Source: Treponema sp. (GTDB lineage Bacteria > Spirochaetota > Spirochaetia > Treponematales > Treponemataceae). Taken from it: 23,236 bases of DNA. The DNA is taken from assembly GCA_024691105.1 (NCBI GenBank), contig JAILNY010000002.1:1-23236 (forward strand), written 5' to 3'. A model generated the notes under the pieces. That model worked only from the letters and a program-made list of their open reading frames with translations. It did no database searches and was not told the origin of the DNA. Numbering within the stretch: position 1 is the first letter of the stretch; every line of letters begins with the position of its first letter. The position numbers were made by a program, and so were the translations under genes. Positions 15,492 to 21,636 of this stretch are shown piece by piece.

Positions 15492-15513
15492 AAGACCGCC
15501 CGAAGGCGGCCTT
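15492..15513 (-). other. UUCG-capped hairpin between livK and livH
   Basis: In the minus-strand transcript AAGGCCGCC, a TTCG loop and GGCGGTCTT form a nine-pair stem with one G-U pair. The UUCG tetraloop on a C-G pair is exceptionally stable. Only TCTTATTG follows, so it is not a clear terminator. It probably stabilises the upstream livK message and lowers read-through, giving more binding protein than permease. Confidence 0.65.
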
Positions 15514-15525
15514 TGTTTTTAACCT

Positions 15526-16689
15526 TTACGGCTGCAAGCTCTTTACAAACTCAAATTCTCCTTCTTTTGTAACGCATACAACAACCGCATCCTTAATAGG
15601 ATCTCCTTCCGGAGTAAACTTCATGTTACCTGTAATACCAGGGAAGCTCGCAATTTTTCCAAGAGCATCCTTGATTGCAGTACGGTCCTTTTTAAGGTTA
15701 CCTGTAATACCACAGTCCTGAATTGCCTGGAGTACAAGATATGTTGCATCGTAAGTAAGAGCCGCAACATCATCCGGAACATAACCGTAAGTGCTCTGAT
15801 ACTTTTCGATGAACTCTTTTGTTTTGCCTGTTGCACCCTTTGCCGCATAGTGAGTTGTAAAGTAGTCACCTTCAACCGCACCCTTAGAAAGCGGGAACAA
15901 GTCTGCAGAACCCCATGAGTCAGAACCCATTACAGGCTTTTTATATCCGAGATCTTTTGCCTGCGAAGTAATAAGACCTACATGGTTGTAGTAAACCGGA
16001 AGATAAAGGAAGTCAGCATCTGAGTTTACAACCTTTGTAAGCTGAACACTGAAGTCCTGGTCCTTCTGACCAAATGATTCGTAAACAACTACTTCGCCGT
16101 ATTTAGCTTCCCATTCAGCCTTAAAAAGCTCAGCAAGAGTTTTTGAATAGTCATCTTCAAGGTTAAAGATAACTGCAACTTTTCTTCCGCCAAACTGTTC
16201 GCTTGCAAACTTAGCCGCTACAGGTGCCTGGAACGGATCAAGGAAGCATGCTCTAAAACAGTAAGGTCTGTCTTTTGTAACGCTCGGGTTCGTAGCCCAT
16301 GGCGAGACCATAGGAACTTTTGCATCGTTGTAAATTTCTCCGGCAGGAATTGCACGGCCGGAACCTTCAGGACCAATCGAAGCTAATACCTTATCAATAT
16401 CAATCAGCTTATTAGCCGCATTGATTGCCGAGTCTGCCTTAAGTTCGTTATCAACGTAAACAAACTCGAGAAGGTACTTTTCGCCCTTAACTTCAAGTCC
16501 ACCGGCAGCATTAATCTCTTCTTTGATTAATTCACCGGCATACTTTCCGCTTTCACCGACTTTTGGTGAGTCTCCTGTAAGAGGAATGTTAAATCCGATT
16601 TTGATTGTTTTAGGCTTTTTGTCAGAACCACATGATACAGCCATTAATGTTACAAGGCTGACAGCGATTGTTTTGATGAGTCTATTCAT
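15526..16689 (-). CDS. livK: Branched-chain-type amino acid-binding lipoprotein (LivJ/LivK family)
   Basis: This is the substrate-binding component of the LivHMGF importer. I use ATG 16689 (387 residues) because AAGGAG lies six bases upstream and it begins directly with a lipoprotein signal: MNRLIKTIAVSLVTLMAVSC with lipidated Cys20. An in-frame ATG at 16728 would add 13 residues before that signal. The mature part is a Peripla_BP_6 protein: IKIGFNIPLTGDSPKVGESG (30-49), ELIKEEINAAGGLEVKG, IGPEGSGRAIPAGEIYND, PMVSPWATNPSVT, VAVIFNLEDDYSK and DVAALTYDATYLVLQAI. It is the first gene of the operon reaching to DUF1445. A perfect 28-bp palindrome lies about 146 bases upstream. The ligand is inferred to be 5-oxoproline, D-glutamate or a D-amino acid; sequence alone does not decide. 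Confidence 0.92.
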   Translation of the reverse strand: MNRLIKTIAVSLVTLMAVSCGSDKKPKTIKIGFNIPLTGDSPKVGESGKYAGELIKEEINAAGGLEVKGEKYLLEFVYVDNELKADSAINAANKLIDIDKVLASIGPEGSGRAIPAGEIYNDAKVPMVSPWATNPSVTKDRPYCFRACFLDPFQAPVAAKFASEQFGGRKVAVIFNLEDDYSKTLAELFKAEWEAKYGEVVVYESFGQKDQDFSVQLTKVVNSDADFLYLPVYYNHVGLITSQAKDLGYKKPVMGSDSWGSADLFPLSKGAVEGDYFTTHYAAKGATGKTKEFIEKYQSTYGYVPDDVAALTYDATYLVLQAIQDCGITGNLKKDRTAIKDALGKIASFPGITGNMKFTPEGDPIKDAVVVCVTKEGEFEFVKSLQP

Positions 16690-17015
16690 AACGGGCTCCT
16701 TGTTTTTTGCAGAAAGCCCGTCTTCCAATCTTCAACAAGACTTTCTGCATATAAAATAAAAGGGCTATACAGCTCTTTTTTTATACACATGCAACGTCAT
16801 TGTTGACCTGGATGTATATCACTTAATACATCGTGCACGATGTATTAAGACAGCAATAATCTACCAAATCCAAAAAATTTATTCAATAGGTTTTTAAAAA
16901 TTTATTAAAATTAAATTTTTTCAGGCTGAATTTTAACCTGGCCGCTTTTTCACTTCTGCTCAACCACCGCAGACTCCATCAGTCTCGGCCACGAAAATCC
17001 CTCGCCCCGTAAAAC
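16690..17015. other. Regulatory spacer between pxpA and livK
   Basis: No gene is evident in these 326 bases. The right part (16850-16950) is AT-rich and lies after the pxpA stop; CAGG and CCTG (minus strand) flank a short loop followed by AAAAAATTT, too weak to call a terminator. The centre holds the 28-bp palindrome. The left part is a leader of about 130 bases for livK. I could not identify a convincing -35/-10 pair. Confidence 0.5.
16822..16849. promoter_or_regulatory. Perfect 28-bp palindrome, operator for the importer/PxpBC operon
   Basis: Every one of the 14 base pairs is complementary across the centre. The core ACATCGTGCACGATGT is extended by AT-rich arms reading CTTAAT on the left. 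The same core is found at 20362-20377 and, as 12 bases, at 18686-18697. An operator of this even-centred form is typical of dimeric GntR-family repressors, and such a regulator is encoded at 18743-19381. Confidence 0.85.
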
Positions 17016-17777
17016 CTATTTTCCCATCGGAACCATTAAGATCCCTTCGTCCCGCAGTCTCGCCGCAATCCTCTTTACAAAATCCAGCGCCTTAGGGTTA
17101 TCCCCGTGGACACATACCGAGTCCGGCTCGACTTGAATTTCCCTTCCGGTTATGGCGCGCACTTTGCCGTATCGAATCATCGTAATAATACGCTCTATCG
17201 CTTCCTGCTCGTCTTCTATCATAGCACCGCTTTTTGTGCGCGCCACAAGAGATCCGTCCTCTTCGTAGGCGCGGTCGGCAAAGACTTCCTTTTTACACTT
17301 GAGCCCGACCTTTGCGGCCGCTTCAAGCATTTTACTTCCGCTAAGTCCCAGAAGAATCAGAGACGAGTCAAATTCTGCGATGGCCTCTGCTATTGCCAGT
17401 GCCATAGTCTCATCTTTGCCTGCCATGTTGTACATTGCCCCGTGCGGCTTTACATGCTGCATCTTTTGACCGTGCCTGCGGCAAAAGGCATCGAGCGCAC
17501 CGAGCTGGTACATTACCATAGACTTTAGTTCACCGACACTGACATTCATATTACGGCGCCCAAATCCTACCAGGTCCGGAAATCCCGGATGGGCACCGAC
17601 GGCAACTCCGGCACTTTTTGCAAGGGCCACAGTCCTGTCCATTACCACAGGGTCTGCAGCATGAAAGCCGCACGCTATATTTGCCGAAGACACATACTGA
17701 ATGACATCCTCGTCCATTCCGATTTTGTAGTTACCAAAGCTCTCGCCTAAATCGCAGTTTAAATCTATTTTTAACAT
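17016..17777 (-). CDS. pxpA: 5-oxoprolinase subunit A (LamB/YcsF family)
   Basis: This 253-residue cytoplasmic subunit works with PxpB and PxpC to hydrolyse 5-oxoproline to glutamate using ATP. Signature motifs are IDLNCDLGESFG (4-15), SANIACGFHAADP (31-43), GAHPGFPDLVGFGRR (61-75), HVKPHGAMYN (108-117), FADRAYEEDGSLVAR and CVHGDNP near the end. AADP stands where most members have AGDP. Length is normal. The start overlaps the end of the DUF4392 gene by seven bases with AGGAGGC upstream, so the two are translationally coupled. It is separated from pxpBC by the five importer genes, an unusual split of a three-part enzyme over two operons that share the same palindromic operator. Confidence 0.95.
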   Translation of the reverse strand: MLKIDLNCDLGESFGNYKIGMDEDVIQYVSSANIACGFHAADPVVMDRTVALAKSAGVAVGAHPGFPDLVGFGRRNMNVSVGELKSMVMYQLGALDAFCRRHGQKMQHVKPHGAMYNMAGKDETMALAIAEAIAEFDSSLILLGLSGSKMLEAAAKVGLKCKKEVFADRAYEEDGSLVARTKSGAMIEDEQEAIERIITMIRYGKVRAITGREIQVEPDSVCVHGDNPKALDFVKRIAARLRDEGILMVPMGK

Positions 17778-18592
17778 ACAGCCTCCTGCAGTGCTTCTAT
17801 AATTTCTTTTTCTACATCCATTCCAAAACCGTCGACGCTGACAGTTTTTTCTTTGAGCACACCATCAATACTCCCGATTTTTACAGTCTGCGCTATATAG
17901 TCATGAACATCATCATACGACATAAAGACTTTTGTGCCGGACAGTTTTTCCAGGTATGCCGTAATCGCATAGGCGCCCCAGTTAGAGACTGTCGCAATAA
18001 CAAGCATGTCGGTTTTTACCACGCACGGAACAAGAGAAAGCCTCTCTTTAATCAGGGGCGCAACATTGCCCATTCCGATTTCGTTACCGCCGTCTCCTAC
18101 CCCTATCGTCGGAATCTGTCCTGAGGCAATCTCAAACAGTAAATCAACGCGCGCAGTTTTATCTGCAATGCTCACGCCGCGCATATTTGCATAATCATTG
18201 TCATTATTTTTTCCGCACCGCTCTATGCTTATAATACCGGACGGCGCATATTCTTTTAAAAGCGAAGTACACCAGTCTTTACCCGCACTAAACGGCATGT
18301 AAATAACCGGAATCTCCTTAAGTTCAAAAAAACCGCGCGTAAAATCATCGGTTACGATTACCGGATTAAAGCCGAGCTTTTTTAATGCAAGCGCTAAAAA
18401 TACAGTTCCTGACGGACCGTCTGTTTCGGCATAACCTTCAACAAAAAATCCTGTCGCAAGAAAAACTGTTTTACGCTCCCACGATAAAATCATCTTTGCC
18501 GCATGCTCTGCGTACTGGCCTGGCATCTCTTTTCGGAGGATGTCCATTCCCCGGCTTGAGTGCCGCAATACAATGTCTTCTATTTTTTCCAT
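17771..18592 (-). CDS. DUF4392 protein, D-glutamate cyclase C-terminal-domain type
   Basis: I place the start at ATG 18592 (273 residues), which has GAGGAA seven bases upstream; a GTG at 18631 would add 13 residues with no such site. The protein matches DUF4392, the C-terminal half of mammalian D-glutamate cyclase (DGLUCY). Motifs are ATGFFVEGYAETDGPSG (46-62), VIVTDDF (78-84), IERCGKNNDNDYANMRG (123-139), GVGDGGNEIGMGN (164-176) and SNWGAYA (203-209). These Gly/Asp-rich loops look like a ligand-binding site. The gene is coupled to pxpA. The DUF1445 half is the last gene of the neighbouring operon, so the organism has both halves as separate proteins. The reaction D-glutamate to 5-oxo-D-proline is inferred from the mammalian enzyme and has not been read from this sequence. 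Confidence 0.88.
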   Translation of the reverse strand: MEKIEDIVLRHSSRGMDILRKEMPGQYAEHAAKMILSWERKTVFLATGFFVEGYAETDGPSGTVFLALALKKLGFNPVIVTDDFTRGFFELKEIPVIYMPFSAGKDWCTSLLKEYAPSGIISIERCGKNNDNDYANMRGVSIADKTARVDLLFEIASGQIPTIGVGDGGNEIGMGNVAPLIKERLSLVPCVVKTDMLVIATVSNWGAYAITAYLEKLSGTKVFMSYDDVHDYIAQTVKIGSIDGVLKEKTVSVDGFGMDVEKEIIEALQEAVC

Positions 18593-18641
18593 AACGATGT
18601 TCCTCTTGCCACGGGTAAAGTCCCGCGTCACACCGACAGTA

Positions 18642-18663
18642 AGAGGCTTTTAGAAAGCCCTCT
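18642..18663 (-). other. Leader hairpin upstream of the DUF4392-pxpA genes
   Basis: In the minus-strand transcript AGAGG, a bulged G, CTTT, loop CTA, AAAG and CCTCT form a nine-pair stem. It lies between the candidate promoter/operator and the start codon. No U-run follows. The role is unknown; mRNA stability is the simplest guess. Confidence 0.45.
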
Positions 18664-18674
18664 AAAGTCGGCTT

Positions 18675-18702
18675 TTTATAAAAACATCGTGCACGATTTA
18701 AA
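18675..18702 (-). promoter_or_regulatory. Candidate promoter of DUF4392-pxpA with operator in the spacer
   Basis: On the minus strand TTTAAA (18697-18702) and TATAAA (18675-18680) are 16 bases apart. The -35 is weak. The palindrome core almost fills the spacer, the same arrangement as at the gntR promoter, where a bound repressor would directly block polymerase. Confidence 0.45.
18686..18697. promoter_or_regulatory. Palindromic operator ATCGTGCACGAT upstream of DUF4392-pxpA
   Basis: A 12-bp perfect palindrome is identical to the core of the sites at 16822-16849 and 20362-20377. The left flank ACATCG is also shared; the right flank deviates (CGATTT). It lies about 99 bases before the DUF4392 start codon. 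Confidence 0.8.
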
Positions 18703-18742
18703 CACAGACAAAGCGCCTTGTTAAAATTCAACCTGAACTGCA

Positions 18743-19381
18743 CTAACCCTGAGTTTTTTTATAATAATGCTCACGCATCTTGAGAACAGCGTCTTCAAGT
18801 TTCTGCTGCTTCATAAGATCAAGAATCTCTGCGTGCTGTGCCCATACTTTTTTTAATTCTTCCAGATTATTGTCAGAGTAATAAGTCGAAATAAAACCAA
18901 GAAGTGCCTGCTTTCCGTCGTATTCTGCGACAAGCATTTTATTACCGACGCCTTCTACGATGCAGCGTTCGTAAAGATATGTTGTCTCGTTATACTTAAG
19001 ACAGTCACCCTGATCCAGAAATTCTTTCTGGGCTTTGAGCTGCTCTTCCATCTTAGGAATTACCTGATCCATTTTTCCGTTTCTAAAACAGAAGCGGTAT
19101 GCAGCTACAACCATAAAGAAAACTACCTGCAGAATCTCGTTTACAGTTTCTCTGTCAGGAGAAATAACGTAAAACCCGTTGTTCTGCCTGTATTCAATCA
19201 ACCCTTCTTTAACCAGAAGATTTATGCCTTCCCTGATCGGTGTATTACTTACACCAAGTTTTCGGCTGAGGTCATCCAGATTAATATTTTCTCCACGTTT
19301 AAATTCCTGAGAAAGAATCCCATCTCTGATGTATTCATAAACCTGATCGCGCAGATTAACTTTCTTTATTAATCCCGACAT
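18743..19381 (-). CDS. GntR-family (FadR/FCD-like) transcriptional regulator
   Basis: The 212-residue protein has an N-terminal winged helix-turn-helix of the GntR type: DQVYEYIRDGIL (12-23), then LDDLSRKLGVSNTPIREGINLLVKEGLI (35-62) and the wing around 63-74. The C-terminal all-helical effector domain (about 80-205) has the size of an FCD domain. The expected metal-binding histidine of the first FCD helix motif appears replaced (YNETTYLYERCIVEG). HAEILDLM and REHYYK remain, so metal dependence may be lost. It sits amid the operons that carry the ATCGTGCACGAT palindrome, and its own promoter carries a half-site, so it is the prime candidate for the regulon's repressor. The effector is probably a D-amino acid or 5-oxoproline, by inference. 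The ribosome site is GGGGGTGA. Confidence 0.9.
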   Translation of the reverse strand: MSGLIKKVNLRDQVYEYIRDGILSQEFKRGENINLDDLSRKLGVSNTPIREGINLLVKEGLIEYRQNNGFYVISPDRETVNEILQVVFFMVVAAYRFCFRNGKMDQVIPKMEEQLKAQKEFLDQGDCLKYNETTYLYERCIVEGVGNKMLVAEYDGKQALLGFISTYYSDNNLEELKKVWAQHAEILDLMKQQKLEDAVLKMREHYYKKTQG

Positions 19382-19417
19382 GATTCACCCCCGTTGGCAC
19401 AATACTCTACGGCAAGC

Positions 19418-19446
19418 ATTATAATATAAGATGCACGAAATTTCAA
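19418..19446 (-). promoter_or_regulatory. gntR promoter with degenerate operator half-site in the spacer
   Basis: On the minus strand TTGAAA (19441-19446) and TATAAT (19418-19423) are exactly 17 bases apart, close to consensus. The spacer reads TTTCGTGCATCTT, containing TCGTGCA of the palindrome core ATCGTGCACGAT but with a broken second arm. This supports weak autoregulation of the gene starting at 19381. Confidence 0.7.
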
Positions 19447-19472
19447 AACCTTTATAACAGATTTCCATTAAG

Positions 19473-20330
19473 CTAAATAATATCCGGTCTGTATCCTGTC
19501 TCCTTTTCAAAGTCATCGACGGCCTCAGTCTGGAGTTTTTTTAACAGATCCGGCGCTTTACCTCCGACTTTTTTGCCGTCAATTTCGTAGGCCGGCAAAC
19601 CAAGGGTTCCTGCAGAAGTGATGAATACTTCATCTGCAGCAAAAAGCTCATCAAGAGTAAACGGTCTTTCTTCGTATGGAACACCAAGCCGTTTACAGAT
19701 TTCAAGATAGTGGCGCCGTGTAACTCCCGGCAGGATAAGTTCGTCGAGTGGAGGAGTAATAAAGACACCGTCTTTGAGGATGTTTATGTTAGTGTGGGCG
19801 CATTCTGTTACGCGCTCGCCACGGTGGAATACAACTTCTTTTGCGCCAGCTTCGTACGCTTTCTGGCTTCCGAGGACACTCGGCAAAAGGTTTAGGGTTT
19901 TTATATTACAGTGAAAGAATCTTGTGTCTTCCATCGTAATGAGTTTACACGGCTTTTTTAAGTCCGCGATTGTTGACTCTGTGATATTTATAAGAAGGTT
20001 CGGTTTGCAGTTTGGAAAAAGATGATTTCTCGGAGCTGTTCCGCGAGTGCATTCCCAGTAAACAAAGCAGACCCCGTCAGAATCCATTGCGTCGATACAC
20101 TTCTGCAGTTCTGCTCTTAGTTCGTCTTTTGACAGTTCAAACGGAATCTGTACGTATTTAAGTGAATTAAAAAAACGCTCCAGGTGCCAGTCTGCTTCAA
20201 AAATCTTACGGTTTACGCAGTAGGTCGCATCATAAACGCCGTCACCAAAGTACATCGCCCTGTCCAGAAAAGGAACAGACATTTCTTCCTGCAGGCCCAT
20301 CTTTCCGTTGTAATAACCTACATTTTTCAT
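19473..20330 (-). CDS. dat: D-amino-acid aminotransferase (class IV, PLP-dependent)
   Basis: This 285-residue cytoplasmic enzyme interconverts D-alanine plus 2-oxoglutarate with pyruvate plus D-glutamate and accepts other D-amino acids. The fold is class IV aminotransferase: FLDRAMYFGDGVYDA (21-35), the PLP lysine K144 in NIKTLNLLPSVLGSQKA, and E176 in ERVTECAHTN. The assignment to Dat rather than branched-chain aminotransferase rests on TRGTAPRNHLFP (95-106), the RxH (R101, H103) carboxylate trap of D-specific enzymes. The ribosome site is GAGGAAGG. A 16-bp palindromic operator is centred about 40 bases before the start. The gene stands alone but shares the operator with the D-glutamate cyclase-type and 5-oxoprolinase operons, linking D-amino acid nitrogen to D-glutamate. 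Confidence 0.93.
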   Translation of the reverse strand: MKNVGYYNGKMGLQEEMSVPFLDRAMYFGDGVYDATYCVNRKIFEADWHLERFFNSLKYVQIPFELSKDELRAELQKCIDAMDSDGVCFVYWECTRGTAPRNHLFPNCKPNLLINITESTIADLKKPCKLITMEDTRFFHCNIKTLNLLPSVLGSQKAYEAGAKEVVFHRGERVTECAHTNINILKDGVFITPPLDELILPGVTRRHYLEICKRLGVPYEERPFTLDELFAADEVFITSAGTLGLPAYEIDGKKVGGKAPDLLKKLQTEAVDDFEKETGYRPDII

Positions 20331-20361
20331 AGTTTTACCTTCCTCTGTTTAAAAACATTTA

Positions 20362-20377
20362 ACATCGTGCACGATGT
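20362..20377. promoter_or_regulatory. Palindromic operator upstream of dat
   Basis: ACATCGTGCACGATGT is a 16-bp perfect palindrome followed by ATTTATGACAG on the plus strand. It matches the centre of the 28-bp site at 16822-16849 exactly. It lies in the dat leader or promoter; no clear minus-strand -35/-10 pair was found. The plus-strand flavodoxin promoter starts 45 bases away, so that gene could also be affected. Confidence 0.82.
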
Positions 20378-20422
20378 ATTTATGACAGTTTTAATACTTT
20401 TTTACTTTTTGTGCAAGACATT

Positions 20423-20451
20423 TTGATAAATTTTAAAAACTCTTTTATAAT
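20423..20451 (+). promoter_or_regulatory. Promoter of the flavodoxin gene pair
   Basis: TTGATA (20423-20428) and TATAAT (20446-20451) are separated by 17 bases. Transcription starting near 20458 would give a 5' leader of about 120 bases. Confidence 0.7.
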
Positions 20452-20457
20452 GAATCA

Positions 20458-20578
20458 ATCAAGGCCGTAAGTCGCCGGCAGAAACCGACAACCTTGCAAG
20501 ACACCCGCGCGTCTTGCCGCGAAGTCTTTAGAGGCAGAAAATCTTAATACGCGGCCAAATCCACACGGAGGAAACGAC
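20458..20578 (+). promoter_or_regulatory. Structured 5' leader of the exported flavodoxin gene
   Basis: The GC-rich leader of about 120 bases contains a hairpin GCAAGAC (20496-20502) with GTCTTGC (20511-20517). It also has a competing longer-range pairing GCCGCG (20516-20521) with CGCGGC (20550-20555). GGAGG (20567-20571) follows, seven bases before the ATG. The overlap of the two stems hints at alternative folds. I do not recognise an FMN or other known riboswitch. Confidence 0.4.
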
Positions 20579-21163
20579 ATGAAAAAAGTACTTTTAACAA
20601 TTCTCTTTGGCGCATTAATCGCAGGCAGCATCTGCGCCGACACAAAAAAGCAGGCGGCTGCGACAACTGTTCAAAATAATTCAACTTCAAAAATTGCCGT
20701 CGTCTATTTTAGCATCACCGGTAATACAGAACGAATGGCAAAAAAAGCCGCATCTGCATTCGGAGCCGACATCTTTAAAATCGAACCTGTTCACAAATAT
20801 ACAAGCTCCGACTTAAACTGGCGCAACAAAAAATCACTTACAACAATCGAAAACAACGATGACACCGCTCGCCCGGCAATTGCAAACAAAATCGATTTAT
20901 CATCATACGATACAGTAATTCTCTGCTATCCTATCTGGTACACAAAAGCACCAAAAATCATCTACACATTTGTCGAAAGCCAGAACTGGAATGGAAAAAA
21001 ACTTGTGACCCTTTGCACAAGCGGAAGCAGCGGACTTGGAAATACAGGAATTACTCTTTCAAAACTTGCACCTGGAGTTGTATACAAAGGCGGAAAAGAT
21101 TTTAGCCGCGGCACTGCTGAAGAAATTAAAAAATATGTAGAAGGAATTTTATCGAATGAATAA
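20579..21163 (+). CDS. Exported flavodoxin-like protein
   Basis: The 194-residue protein has an N-terminal signal peptide (MKKVLLTILFGALIAGSICA, likely cleaved after residue 20) and a polar linker to about 37. A flavodoxin fold follows. The FMN phosphate loop is YFSITGNTERMA (43-54), the central strand and loop are YDTVILCYPIWYTKAP, and the later loop is TLCTSGSSGLGNTG. It resembles the Flavodoxin_4 group. Most flavodoxins are cytoplasmic electron carriers; a secretion signal implies an envelope or periplasmic redox role, or an FMN-binding reductase. It is the first gene of a pair: its stop overlaps the next start by eight bases. A strong-looking promoter and structured leader lie upstream. 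The redox partner is not visible in the window. Confidence 0.82.
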   Translation: MKKVLLTILFGALIAGSICADTKKQAAATTVQNNSTSKIAVVYFSITGNTERMAKKAASAFGADIFKIEPVHKYTSSDLNWRNKKSLTTIENNDDTARPAIANKIDLSSYDTVILCYPIWYTKAPKIIYTFVESQNWNGKKLVTLCTSGSSGLGNTGITLSKLAPGVVYKGGKDFSRGTAEEIKKYVEGILSNE

Positions 21164-21635
21164 AATTTTCTTGTGCTGCCTGAGCGCTGCAATCCTTGCT
21201 TTAGAAGCGCTTGAAATATCGCTCCATGGTGAAGTGTATATTGCCGCAATTTCTCTCTGGGCAGCAATCGTGTTTTTTATTATCTTCATGCTTGTAATCA
21301 GAAAGAAAACTTACCGCTACGCTCTCCAGATTGCCGATGCACTGAAAGAACTCGGCGGGTATACTGAACTTGAACAAAAAATCAGAAACGGTTTTGCAAA
21401 ATATGGAGACACTCTACCACCACGCCACGGAGGAACACCTGAACGCAAAGAATACGAAAACTGCTTTACAGAATTTGCAAAGCTTGATTTGACTTCTGCT
21501 TCGGAAGAAACCAGATTTCTACAAAAGGAAGTTTTAAAACAAAAAAAGATTGATTCTGTTTTGATTACTCTGGTCATCACCTGGTTTTTGCAGCCGGCGT
21601 TAGTAATCGTTATGAAAATTGTAATGGGAAAGTAA
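21156..21635 (+). CDS. Small membrane protein of unknown function, coupled to the flavodoxin
   Basis: The 159-residue protein has hydrophobic segments at about 3-20, 27-48 and 135-157. A charged helical loop of about 85 residues (RKKTYRYALQIADALKELGG through SEETRFLQKEVLKQKK) separates the last two. No family is recognised. Its start lies inside the flavodoxin gene (eight-base overlap), so the two are translated together. It could anchor or serve the exported flavodoxin, but that is inference from adjacency. The stop is one base from the stop of the convergent ORF at 21637. Confidence 0.72.
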   Translation: MNKIFLCCLSAAILALEALEISLHGEVYIAAISLWAAIVFFIIFMLVIRKKTYRYALQIADALKELGGYTELEQKIRNGFAKYGDTLPPRHGGTPERKEYENCFTEFAKLDLTSASEETRFLQKEVLKQKKIDSVLITLVITWFLQPALVIVMKIVMGK

Positions 21636-21636
21636 C

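Noticed and set aside
16921..16940. Recurrent TGAATTTTAAC strings near 9226, 16928 and 18727
   Set aside because: They are short and AT-rich, with inconsistent position relative to starts; in this composition they may be chance.
20458..20578. FMN riboswitch before the flavodoxin gene
   Set aside because: None of the conserved FMN-riboswitch strings is visible; only generic stems are present.
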